DNA from: Streptomyces sp. SID3343
GTDB lineage: Bacteria; Actinomycetota; Actinomycetes; Streptomycetales; Streptomycetaceae
Assembly: GCF_009865215.1 (NCBI RefSeq)
Contig: NZ_WWJX01000766.1
Span: 1 to 43,773 of the forward strand
Length of the DNA: 43,773 nucleotides
Direction of reading: 5' to 3'
This document shows, piece by piece, positions 16,860 through 24,697 of this stretch. The position numbers and the translations under genes are program-made. The notes under the pieces are model-generated. The model did no database searches and was not told the DNA's origin. It worked only from the letters and a program-made list of their open reading frames with translations. The first letter of the stretch is position 1; the number at the start of each line of letters is the position of its first letter.

Positions 16860-18119
16860 TTACTCCGCCCATCGCGGCGTGAGTGTGCGTGCGGCCTGAT
16901 CCAGGCGCGCGTCGACCTCGGCCGCGCTGTGGGAACAGGCGATGACCGCCGCCAACACGCATCCTGTGTAGTCCCGTGGTGGCAGGAGCACGTTGTCGCC
17001 GAGCGAGCGTTCCACCGTCACGTGCTCGACGCCGGGCACCGCGAGGGCTCGCTCGATTCCCCTGAATCCCCCGAATCTGCCCTCGTGTTCGGCAATGATC
17101 TTGACGACACCCGCGAACATCGACGGAGCGCCGATCCCTGTCGCGGGCGTCAGTGGGCGACTGCCGACGGACAGTCGGAGCACGTTCTCGTAGAAGGGCT
17201 CCTTCGTCGCGAGCGGCACCAGGTGTGACGTGATGTAGTCGCCGCCGACCCGTGCCGCCACCTCGATGAGGCGGATACGGTCACGGTCGACCTTGCACTC
17301 CAGGTGGAATGCGCAGTTGTCGAGGCCGCAGACGCGGATGACCTCACTCACCAGTGCCCGCACTCGGTATTGCTCCCTCGAACCGAGTGAGGTGGGGAAG
17401 ACGTGTCGGATCTCCAGGTGGAACGGTGGCGATGTGGTCTTGTCCGTGATGCCGACGACGATCACCCGGCCGTCGTGGACGTACCCCTCGACGCTGTGTT
17501 CCGAGCCCTCGAGGTACTCCTCGTAGATGAGTTCGCCCGGGGCACTCGCGAATACCGGATGAACAGCGCTTTGGGCGTAGGCCGAAAGGGTTCGGTGGGC
17601 GTGTTCGAGCTCCTGCTCGGAGCACACCTGGAAGACCCCCATGCTGCCCATGGAGACGGTCGGTTTGAGCACGGCCGGGTATCCGATGTCCGCCGCCGCC
17701 GCCGCTGCCTCGCGCCACGTGCGTACGAGCGCGAAGCGTGGGAGCAGGGACGATCTGTCCCGCAGGGACTCACGCATCAGGTATTTGTTGCGGGTGATGG
17801 CGGCTGCCGGTAACGGGGTTCCGGGCAGCCCGAGTCGGTCGGCAAGGGCTGCCGCCGGGACCACGTCACGATCCCGCCAGGGGACGACTCCCACGATGTC
17901 GTGGCGATGTGCCAGCTCGCCTCCCGTCTTCAGGACGGCTGCCACGTCGTAGGTGTCGGTGATCGACACTTCGCGCACCAGTCCACGAGGCAGGTCGTCG
18001 GGTGGTCGATCGGTGATCAGGAGCACCTCGTATCCCAGTCGGGATGCCGCGCGCAGTGTGGGCAGGTAGGCCAGTTGATGCGTTCTCAGGTTGAAGAAGG
18101 CGATGCAAGGAGATGTCAT
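16860..18119 (-). CDS. ATP-grasp amino acid/peptide ligase 1
   Basis: A 419-aa ATP-grasp enzyme of the carnosine synthase/L-amino-acid-ligase type. It would activate a carboxylate as acyl phosphate and join it to an amine. ATP-binding Lys is in VLKPTVS (K152), the Gly/Ser-rich loop at 155-163 (TVSMGSMGV), an adenine-binding acidic patch in YEEY (200-201), and Mg-binding Glu in FHLECK (E274) and LIEVAAR (E286, then R290). The ATG at 18119 follows GGAGAGG at ideal spacing and starts 18 nt after the glutamate mutase E stop. Together with the second ligase it could build a di- or tripeptide. A role as phosphoribosylglycinamide-type or D-Ala ligase is less likely from context. Confidence 0.88.
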   Translation of the reverse strand: MTSPCIAFFNLRTHQLAYLPTLRAASRLGYEVLLITDRPPDDLPRGLVREVSITDTYDVAAVLKTGGELAHRHDIVGVVPWRDRDVVPAAALADRLGLPGTPLPAAAITRNKYLMRESLRDRSSLLPRFALVRTWREAAAAAADIGYPAVLKPTVSMGSMGVFQVCSEQELEHAHRTLSAYAQSAVHPVFASAPGELIYEEYLEGSEHSVEGYVHDGRVIVVGITDKTTSPPFHLEIRHVFPTSLGSREQYRVRALVSEVIRVCGLDNCAFHLECKVDRDRIRLIEVAARVGGDYITSHLVPLATKEPFYENVLRLSVGSRPLTPATGIGAPSMFAGVVKIIAEHEGRFGGFRGIERALAVPGVEHVTVERSLGDNVLLPPRDYTGCVLAAVIACSHSAAEVDARLDQAARTLTPRWAE

Positions 18120-18137
18120 ATATTCCTCTCCGGGTGA

Positions 18138-19502
18138 TCAGCGGCGCCCGACGGTGATGGAGGGATCGCCGGGGCCGGCGAAGAAGTTGATGTCCCTCGT
18201 GAGTTGCTCGATCAAGTCCGGTCGAGGGCCGGGGCCGGACGCTTCCAGCAGGGACTGGTTGCGTCGTGAGGTTGCCGTGGAGAAGGGGAGGTTGCTCGAC
18301 GTCAGGTAGCGGATCGCGCCCGTCGGGTCCCGCATCGGAATGATGTCCGAGCGGGCCAGCCTGCTCGCGCTGAACGGGATGTCCAGGCGCCCGTCGGCGA
18401 ACGCCTGGGGAATCTCCGCACGCGGATCGCCGCATGCGAGGATCGGCTCGACCAACTCTGCGACCTCGCGCTCGATCCAGTCGGCCTCCTCGGACACCTG
18501 GTCCTCGTTGACGGTGACGAAATCGAGCAGGGATGTGGCGGCAAGCCCGGTCGTGGCCAAGCCCTCGAGATTCGCGTGTGTATCGGGGATCCCGAAGGCT
18601 TCCTGGTGGGTCTTGGTGAGCACTTTGGTGGCGCGGCCCAGTCGTGCGACCAGCGCTCCATAGAAAATGAGGGCGTCCGCGCGGGGGCGTTCCGCGGGAA
18701 ACGGGCCCATGTACTGGTGCAGGACCGGGTAGACGTGGGCATCGCCGGGCAGATACCGACGGGCCAGCCGCGGAATGCATCGCAACGTGGCCACGTCCTG
18801 GATGACCTCGCCGCCTTGCGGATACGCGATGGACAGACACCGTACGCCTTCTCGCGCCGCCAGCCACGCTTCCAGGACACTGATCGCCAGGCTCGTGGAA
18901 GGTGGGATCAGCACGGCCGTGAGGGTGCCGAAGAACTCGCGGTCGACGACGATGCCCTGTCGGGCGAGGTCGCCGCACACGGCGTCGACGTCGCGCCAGA
19001 CGGCCAGTGACTCGCTCAGGGGGAAGTTCTTGGCATACGGCAGGTTGTAGCAGATACCGCCCCCTTCGAACGCCGTGATGCCGCTGGCGATGGTCACTTC
19101 GAAGAGTGCCCAGGGATGGGGTGAGCCGTGCCGGATCTGGATCGGGGCCTGGGTGGCCTCGTTGAGTTCGCGTCCTCGCTGCCAGCCGTGTGCCACCAAC
19201 GGGTACCCGTTCAGGTCCTGCGGGTTCGCCTTCACGCAGCGCGATGCCTGCGCGAAGCGACGCATCCGGGTGTGCGCGTCGATGGTCAGCGTCTGAATGT
19301 CGGGGCGCGCGCCTTCCTCCAAGTCCTGAAGCAGCCTCAACTGGGCCGCCTGGCTTCCCACCCCGCACCGCGCCTGTACCGCCACACGACCGTCACGATG
19401 CGCCGCGCGCAGTACGTCGGCAACGCTCGGCTTGTTCAGCGAGCGTATGTAACCCACGCTGTCCGCGAGATCGGGTACGGCTGACGGAAAGCGGGCACTC
19501 AC
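18138..19502 (-). CDS. Glutamate mutase E (epsilon) subunit
   Basis: The catalytic TIM-barrel subunit of adenosylcobalamin-dependent glutamate mutase, which interconverts L-glutamate and (2S,3S)-3-methylaspartate. It has 454 aa (clostridial enzyme about 483). Counting by eye, the substrate-binding Arg trio of the clostridial enzyme (R66, R100, R149) maps to R45 (VQARCGV), R79 (TIDAHTRMR) and R124 (IQIRHGS). E171, Y177 and Y181 map to E146, Y152 and Y156 in [15 protein letters not shown]. The offsets are constant. The GTG start at 19502 overlaps the S-subunit stop (GTGA), matching the two-subunit enzyme. In actinomycetes this pair usually serves natural-product pathways. Confidence 0.95.
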   Translation of the reverse strand: MSARFPSAVPDLADSVGYIRSLNKPSVADVLRAAHRDGRVAVQARCGVGSQAAQLRLLQDLEEGARPDIQTLTIDAHTRMRRFAQASRCVKANPQDLNGYPLVAHGWQRGRELNEATQAPIQIRHGSPHPWALFEVTIASGITAFEGGGICYNLPYAKNFPLSESLAVWRDVDAVCGDLARQGIVVDREFFGTLTAVLIPPSTSLAISVLEAWLAAREGVRCLSIAYPQGGEVIQDVATLRCIPRLARRYLPGDAHVYPVLHQYMGPFPAERPRADALIFYGALVARLGRATKVLTKTHQEAFGIPDTHANLEGLATTGLAATSLLDFVTVNEDQVSEEADWIEREVAELVEPILACGDPRAEIPQAFADGRLDIPFSASRLARSDIIPMRDPTGAIRYLTSSNLPFSTATSRRNQSLLEASGPGPRPDLIEQLTRDINFFAGPGDPSITVGRR

Positions 19503-19966
19503 GATGCCCTGGTCGACGAGAGCTGCGACGCGGAGGACCGCAACCTGTCGAGGGTGCCCGGTAGTTCGGCCGCGTCCTCCAACACGACGTCGACCCCCAG
19601 CGTGAACAGGCGCTCCAGGTCGCGGGGCGACTTGTGGCTGCCGACCGAGAGGTTCCCGCCGAGAATCACGGGGCAGGTGATCAGGCCCGCCGCGCGTATC
19701 GCCGGCAACTCGCGCAGATCCTCGTGGGCGTGCCCGTTCAGACTTCCGATGATCACGGCCTCGGCGTCCGGGTGTTCCGCGCACGCCTCGACGAACTCGG
19801 CGACCGACGTATTGACCCCCAGATTCACCACGTGGTAACCGCGGTCTCGCAGCGTGCGCGCGATGAGGTGGTTGGCCACCGCGTGGGCGTCGCTTGCCGC
19901 GACCCCCAGGATGACGGTGCGCAACGCGGTGGTTCGACTACCGTTGGTGCTTGGGCCAGTCCTCAC
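19499..19966 (-). CDS. Glutamate mutase S (sigma) subunit, B12-binding
   Basis: A 155-aa cobalamin-binding Rossmann-like subunit. The GTG start at 19966 has GAGGAG 7 nt upstream. The histidine that ligates cobalt and its Asp partner are present (ASDAHAVA: D26, H28), followed by YHVVNLGVN, the GSLNG loop (74-78) and LGGNLSVG (G103-G104). Two positions differ from the usual DxHxxG...SxL...GG pattern: the motif Gly is Ala31, and the first Ser of SxL aligns with Gly74. The rest is normal, so I expect function. The gene follows the second ATP-grasp ligase after 49 nt and is coupled to the E subunit. Confidence 0.92.
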   Translation of the reverse strand: MRTGPSTNGSRTTALRTVILGVAASDAHAVANHLIARTLRDRGYHVVNLGVNTSVAEFVEACAEHPDAEAVIIGSLNGHAHEDLRELPAIRAAGLITCPVILGGNLSVGSHKSPRDLERLFTLGVDVVLEDAAELPGTLDRLRSSASQLSSTRAS

Positions 19967-20015
19967 GACAACTCTCCTCGGTTTCGTATGTGGGGCGTCG
20001 TTCGTCGTCGCATGG

Positions 20016-21284
20016 TCACGCGACGACGAACATCCGGTCGCATATTCGGCGTACCTCGGCGAGATCCTGATCCAAGGTGGGCCGGTCGGGCGCCTGCATT
20101 TCGATCCGCAACATCGATCGGGCACCGTCCTGACGCGGCGTCACCACGTCACCCGTCTGCTTGCGAACCACGACCCGGTCGACGCTTTCGAGGCGCTCCA
20201 GTGCGTCGAGCCCGCGCAGGTCGATCAAGGTCCCGCTGGTGCTCGGGTACGGAGTGACCACCGCCGACGCGTTGTGCGTGATGGTTCGCAGGGCGCACGG
20301 TCGGGCGCCTCGCAGGGTTTGCGCCCAGCTCCGCATCAGGTCGATCCCGAATGCCCGGCGCAACAGGATCGGCCGATTGGCGCCCGGTCGTCCGGCGACC
20401 TCGATCAAGCGCGGGCCCTGTGGTGTGTGGATGAACTCGACGTGCGCGACACCGACGGTGATTCCCAGAGCTCGTAGTGCCTGGCAGGCAAGCTCTCGCA
20501 TCCGCGTCTGTGTCGCCTCGTCCAGGCTGGACGGCGTGATCCGGGCGAAGTGGTGGAAATCCGTGCCGCCCATGTCGGCCCCGGTCACCACGTCCACGAC
20601 CGGGGTGGTGGAGATCGTCCCGTCGTGCGCGAGGCAGTCGACGGAGTGGTTCGTGCCGGGCATGAACTCTTCGACCAGGATCTCGGCGGCCACGTCGGTG
20701 ATGTCGTGCTCTCGGGCGAAGCCGGGCAGTTGTGTGGCGAGGTGCTCGTAGGCGTCGCACAGTCGCGCCGGATCGGCGCACAGCGTGACGAAGTAGCTGC
20801 CGTACAGATTGCCGGGTTTGAGTACCACGGGGTAGCCGATCCGAGCAGCGGTATCGAGCGCTTCTGCCCGGTCGCGTACGGCACCGGTTCGGCAGGTGGT
20901 GTGAGCGCCGATCCGCGCAAGAAACAGCTCGCGCATACGGGACTTGCTGCGCACGTTGTACGCGGCTTCCGGCGACAGGGCGGGCAGGCCGAGACGTCGT
21001 CCCACCTCGGCGCACAGTCGGACGGTGGCTTCGTCGATGTTGATCAGTGCGAGGCGGTGGGTTCGGCCGAGGTCGCGCACCCGATCGCAGACCGCCTCGG
21101 GACCGTCCGAGAAGCTCAGTTCGGCCGGCACCGTAACGCCCTGCGGTATCTCGGAGTTCAGGGGGCTGTCGGTATTGCGCAACAATCCGACCGTGAGTCC
21201 GGCTTCCAGGAGCGGGGCGTAGAACTCCGTGCGCTGTACCGTTCCGAAGAAGAGGTACAGCTCGGGATTCATCTCATCGGACAT
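20016..21284 (-). CDS. ATP-grasp amino acid/peptide ligase 2
   Basis: A 422-aa ATP-grasp ligase, only distantly similar to ligase 1. ATP-binding Lys is in VVLKPGNLYGSYF (K156, loop 157-165), the acidic hinge in LVEEFMPG (E205-E206), and metal-binding residues in HVEF (E283), LIEVAGRPGAN (E295, N303). The start is MSDEM at 21284, overlapping the aminotransferase stop by 11 nt. MNPELYLFFG at 21272, which begins 2 nt beyond that stop, is an equally good choice. It probably forms an amide bond between amino acids made in this operon. Which ligase acts first cannot be told from sequence. Confidence 0.87.
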   Translation of the reverse strand: MSDEMNPELYLFFGTVQRTEFYAPLLEAGLTVGLLRNTDSPLNSEIPQGVTVPAELSFSDGPEAVCDRVRDLGRTHRLALINIDEATVRLCAEVGRRLGLPALSPEAAYNVRSKSRMRELFLARIGAHTTCRTGAVRDRAEALDTAARIGYPVVLKPGNLYGSYFVTLCADPARLCDAYEHLATQLPGFAREHDITDVAAEILVEEFMPGTNHSVDCLAHDGTISTTPVVDVVTGADMGGTDFHHFARITPSSLDEATQTRMRELACQALRALGITVGVAHVEFIHTPQGPRLIEVAGRPGANRPILLRRAFGIDLMRSWAQTLRGARPCALRTITHNASAVVTPYPSTSGTLIDLRGLDALERLESVDRVVVRKQTGDVVTPRQDGARSMLRIEMQAPDRPTLDQDLAEVRRICDRMFVVA

Positions 21285-22470
21285 CGGCGAAGAATCCCTC
21301 CAGACGGTCCAGGCCGAGCAGGATGTCCTTCTCGTCGATGGCGTACGACAGGCGGAAGAACCCGTCGAGGCCGAAGGCGCTTCCCGGCACGACGGCGACC
21401 GCGGCGTGCTCCAGGAGCATGTCCGCCAGCACGTCGGCGTCCGTGATGCGTCGCCCCTGATGGCTGCGGCCCAACGCATCCCGGCAGTCGACGAAGAAGT
21501 AGAACGCACCGTCCGGGAACCGGAATCGCAGGTGGGGAATCCGCCCCAATCGATCGGCCACCAAGGACCGGCTTCGTGCCAGCGTCACCAGGACGTCCGC
21601 TCGGAAGGCGTCCTCCGCGCCGGCCGCCGCCGACACCAGACCGTGCTGGACGACACTCGAAGCGTGCGAAGTCGTGTGACTTTGCATCTTCTTCATGGCG
21701 TCCACCACTGCCGGCGCCGCGTGCACGTACCCGATCCTCCAGCCCGTCACGGCGAAGCTCTTGGAAAACGAGTTCACCGTCACCAGGCGTTCCTGGACGT
21801 GGGGTGCGACCGACAGAAGGGACACGTGCCGAGCCGGCGGGTGGACCAGCGAGCTGTAGCACTCGTCGCTCACGAGCCACACGTCTCGTTCCGCTGCCCA
21901 GTCGGCTATCTCGCGCAAGTCCTCGGCTGGATACACCGCACCGGTGGGGTTGTTGGGAGTGTTGACGAGGATCGCCTTGGTACGGTCCGTCGCGTGCCGC
22001 TCCAGTAGCTCGCGGGTGAGCCGGAAGTCGTTCTCCGTCGTGTCGACGGCGACCGGGCGTCCTCCCGCCAGGAGTACCTGGCTGACCAGGCTGCCCCAGT
22101 AGGGCGCCGGGACCAAGACTTCGTCCCCCTGTTCGACCACCGCCAGTACGGTCAAGTACAGGCCGTACTTGGCGCCGTTGGTCACCACGATCCGGTCCGA
22201 ATCGACGAGCGTTCCGGTCTCGACACTCATCCGTGCGGCAATGGCGTCGCGCAGAGCCGGGATTCCCGCAGTGTCCGTGTATCGGTTCGTGGCGTGTGAG
22301 AGGGCTTCGGAAGTCGCGGCCAAGACCCCGGTCGGCGGTAACGAGGCGAGCTCACCGGCCGCGAAGTTCACCACGTTTCTGCCTTGGGCGGACAGCAGAC
22401 GGGCTTTGTTTCTGGCACCCGATGTCCTGGATCCCGCCACCGATGCCACCCGAGCGGCGAGTTTCGTCAC
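21274..22470 (-). CDS. Class I PLP-dependent aminotransferase of the cluster
   Basis: A 398-aa fold-type I aminotransferase of the aspartate aminotransferase group. PLP-binding Lys is K237 in SFSKSFAVTGWRIGY. Other cofactor contacts are NTPNNPTG (170-177) and SDECY (D202, Y205). The carboxylate-binding Arg near the C-terminus is in FFRLSYA. The GTG start at 22470 overlaps the stop of the PEP mutase-like gene (GTGA), so the two are translationally coupled. This suggests that it aminates the 2-oxo acid made by that enzyme, or supplies the matching oxo acid by working on 3-methylaspartate. Both readings are inference. Confidence 0.92.
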   Translation of the reverse strand: MTKLAARVASVAGSRTSGARNKARLLSAQGRNVVNFAAGELASLPPTGVLAATSEALSHATNRYTDTAGIPALRDAIAARMSVETGTLVDSDRIVVTNGAKYGLYLTVLAVVEQGDEVLVPAPYWGSLVSQVLLAGGRPVAVDTTENDFRLTRELLERHATDRTKAILVNTPNNPTGAVYPAEDLREIADWAAERDVWLVSDECYSSLVHPPARHVSLLSVAPHVQERLVTVNSFSKSFAVTGWRIGYVHAAPAVVDAMKKMQSHTTSHASSVVQHGLVSAAAGAEDAFRADVLVTLARSRSLVADRLGRIPHLRFRFPDGAFYFFVDCRDALGRSHQGRRITDADVLADMLLEHAAVAVVPGSAFGLDGFFRLSYAIDEKDILLGLDRLEGFFADVR

Positions 22471-23357
22471 GACGTCAACAGCTCCTCCGCCGCACCCCTG
22501 AGGTACAAGGCCTCGTCGCGCCGTAGCTCCTTCACTCCCACCAGATCGAAGACATGCTCGAGTGAGACCATGCGGTCGCGGAGAATGCTCGAACGCCCGT
22601 CGGCCCGCAGAAGTCGGAGATTTTCCTCGATGGCCTTGATCGACGAGCGCATGGCTTGATTGGCGAAGATCACGATGCGGTAGCCGAGCTCGTGTAATTC
22701 CTGGGCGCTCACCCGATCGTAGGTCGTCGGAACTGCGACCAAGGGAACGGCGGAGTCCCATTTCTCGGCAAAGGTGACCAGTTCGTCGGACACAGGCTGC
22801 TTCGAGTGCACCAGTACGGCGTCGGCCCCTGCCTCGGCATAGGCGTAGGCGCGGTCGAGCGCTTCCTGAATACCGTTCCCGGCGATGAGCGCCTCGGTGC
22901 GGGCGATGACGAAGAAGTCCGGATCCGTCTGGGCTTCCTTGCATGCCCTGATCTTGAGTGCGTGCTCGCGCAGGGGCACGAGGTTTCGTTGCACTCCTTC
23001 GTAGAAGCTGCATTTCTTCGGGAATTCGTTGTCCTCGATGCAGATGCCGGCGATGCCATGGCGCTCGAACATGCGCGTTGTCACCGCAGCATTGATCGCA
23101 TTGCCGAAACCGTTGTCGCAGTCCGCGATGATCGGGATATCCACCGCTTGGGCGATGATGTCGCACTGCCTGAGTTGGTCGGTCATCGTGAGGATGTTGG
23201 CGTCCGGCACACCGAACGAGGCCGCAATCTCGAAGCCGCTGCCCCAGATGGCATCGAACCCGGCGTTTTGTCCGAGACGCGCGGTCATCCCGTCATGAGC
23301 CCCGATCGCGGTGAGGTTCGACCGCTCGGCAAGTAATGCAAGGATCCCGTGATGCAT
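22467..23357 (-). CDS. PEP mutase/isocitrate lyase superfamily enzyme with hybrid active site
   Basis: A 296-aa TIM-barrel protein closest in wording to PEP mutase and phosphonopyruvate hydrolase (WGSGFEIAASFGVPDAN and DPDFFVIARTEALIAG). With a constant offset of 6 to mussel PEP mutase, D52, D79, D81, E108, K114, R153 and H184 match D58, D85, D87, E114, K120, R159 and H190. The hallmark loop EDKxxPKxNS reads EDNEFPKKCSF here: Lys116 is Asn110 and catalytic-loop Asn122 is Cys116. Cys at that position is the catalytic residue of isocitrate and methylisocitrate lyases (K-R/K-C-G-H). It may form or break a C-C or P-C bond; which one is open. First gene of the operon; the ribosome-binding site is weak. 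Confidence 0.9.
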   Translation of the reverse strand: MHHGILALLAERSNLTAIGAHDGMTARLGQNAGFDAIWGSGFEIAASFGVPDANILTMTDQLRQCDIIAQAVDIPIIADCDNGFGNAINAAVTTRMFERHGIAGICIEDNEFPKKCSFYEGVQRNLVPLREHALKIRACKEAQTDPDFFVIARTEALIAGNGIQEALDRAYAYAEAGADAVLVHSKQPVSDELVTFAEKWDSAVPLVAVPTTYDRVSAQELHELGYRIVIFANQAMRSSIKAIEENLRLLRADGRSSILRDRMVSLEHVFDLVGVKELRRDEALYLRGAAEELLTS

Positions 23358-23436
23358 TCGAATCCATTTCGTTTGTGTTGGGACGGCGAGTCGTCGCCGA
23401 TCAAATCCGAATCGAGACGCAGCTCGTCGGACGTCA

Positions 23437-23469
23437 GACCCCCTGGGGGTCGACTGGCGCGGAGCGCCA
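23437..23469. promoter_or_regulatory. Two adjacent palindromes upstream of the operon
   Basis: A 15-nt palindrome with 7-bp arms (GACCCCC-T-GGGGGTC, 23437-23451) is followed 3 nt later by TGGCGC-GGA-GCGCCA (23455-23469). They lie 80-112 nt upstream of the first start codon. They could be regulator binding sites or leader-RNA hairpins. Confidence 0.5.
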
Positions 23470-23837
23470 ATTTACGCGGCGATCTTCGTGTCGCCGGGCG
23501 CCCCTCGAGGGCTACGGCCGCATGTCCTGTCGGCAAACTCGACGTTAACAACCGACGGGCTGCTCTGGGAAGGGGTTTCTTCCCGAGAACGGTTCGTGGA
23601 AGATCATTCACCGGAAACACGAGATCCTTCCGCTCTTTCACGGAGAGCGCGAACTGCTCGCGACCTGCGGGAATATGGACCGGCAAAGATCGTCGCGGTA
23701 AAGCGGAACCAATCGTTCTCGTCGAAACTGCCCTACGGCAACGCTGCGGATCCAAGGCGGGATACACAAGGATGCGCCCTGTTCGAGAGCTGAATCCGAA
23801 AGGTGGCGTTGGCCCGTTTTCGGAGGAAATATAACGC

Positions 23838-23865
23838 GCCGTATCCCATGAGCCGTATCCCATGA
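23838..23865 (+). repeat. 14-bp tandem duplication
   Basis: gccgtatcccatga occurs twice head to tail (23838-23851, 23852-23865) in the noncoding stretch upstream of the operon. Likely a slippage product. Confidence 0.8.
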
Positions 23866-24697
23866 TGAGCACCGCGATGGCGTGGGAGGCCGTGGTCCGT
23901 CGCCGGCGGCGATGCCTCGGAACTGCCCGAGCACCTACGCCGGTCACTGACCCGAGTCCGTGCAACGGACCGGCCCGACACGCCAACTGCGTTTTACGAC
24001 AAGGATGTTGGTCTGCTACGTCGACCCACACGGCCCGTGGCAACGTGGCGGGACGGAAACACCGACGGATTGCCGCGTGCGGTGTGTGGGGTTGGTCGGT
24101 TCGGGGGCAGGGGTGAGATGAGGGTTCGGGTCCGGTCGGGGATCAGGGGAAACGTCGGTGAAGACGGCTCGGTAGGAAAAGGGGCGAGGACGGCGTCGGT
24201 GGTGTGTTCGAGGGTGAAGGGCTGTCCGCCACGAGCCCGTTCGCGTCCGAGGATGGCTTCCAGTCGGTTCCGGCGTTCTCCCCGGCATGCGGCGGGGGTG
24301 GACCGTGGTGGCGTCCACCTGGTCGGGGGTCGCGGTCTCGTTGTTCTCGAAAATTTCGAGAATGGGGATTCCTTTCGGTCGGGACATGTCCTCGCGGGGG
24401 CAGGCTGTTCGCCGGCCGATTGAACCCGCCTGTTCACGGTGGCGGAGCATCTACGCCGCGGCTGTTTCGTCGACGAGCGCGGGTGAGCGGCATGCCCGGT
24501 CGCGGGCGCGACGTTCGTGTGGCGCTGAAGAGGCAGCGAGAACCGAGGAGGCGGCCACGCGGGTCGACCTCCTGCGGGACTCTTGCGACTGGGTAAAGCC
24601 TCTTCGGTCGAGACGGTGCGCGACAACGGCTTTCGGGCACGACCGAAAGTCCCTGGCCACCGGCTGCGGTGGCGAATCAACGGATATTAGGGGACAT

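Larger units (their letters stand above)
23358..24697. other. 1.3-kb upstream region of the biosynthetic operon
   Basis: No convincing gene. The part next to the operon (23360-23850) is less GC-rich and carries two palindromes. A minus-strand frame at 24386 reads a mildly protein-like start (MSRPKGIPILEIFENNETAT) but soon becomes Pro/Arg noise. In another frame, near 24300-24180, RRNRLEAILGRERARGGQPF also looks protein-like, so a short frameshifted gene may lie here. I could not confirm it. No regulator of the cluster is encoded here. Confidence 0.4.

Noticed and set aside
22467-23357. Calling the cluster a phosphonate pathway
   Set aside because: The enzyme resembles PEP mutase, but the hallmark EDKxxPKxNS loop is changed at two key positions and no phosphonopyruvate decarboxylase is present. 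The chemistry is left open.
24016-24450. Gene beginning MSRPKGIPILEIFENNETAT
   Set aside because: Only about 25 codons look like protein before Pro/Arg noise begins; no convincing ribosome-binding site or family.
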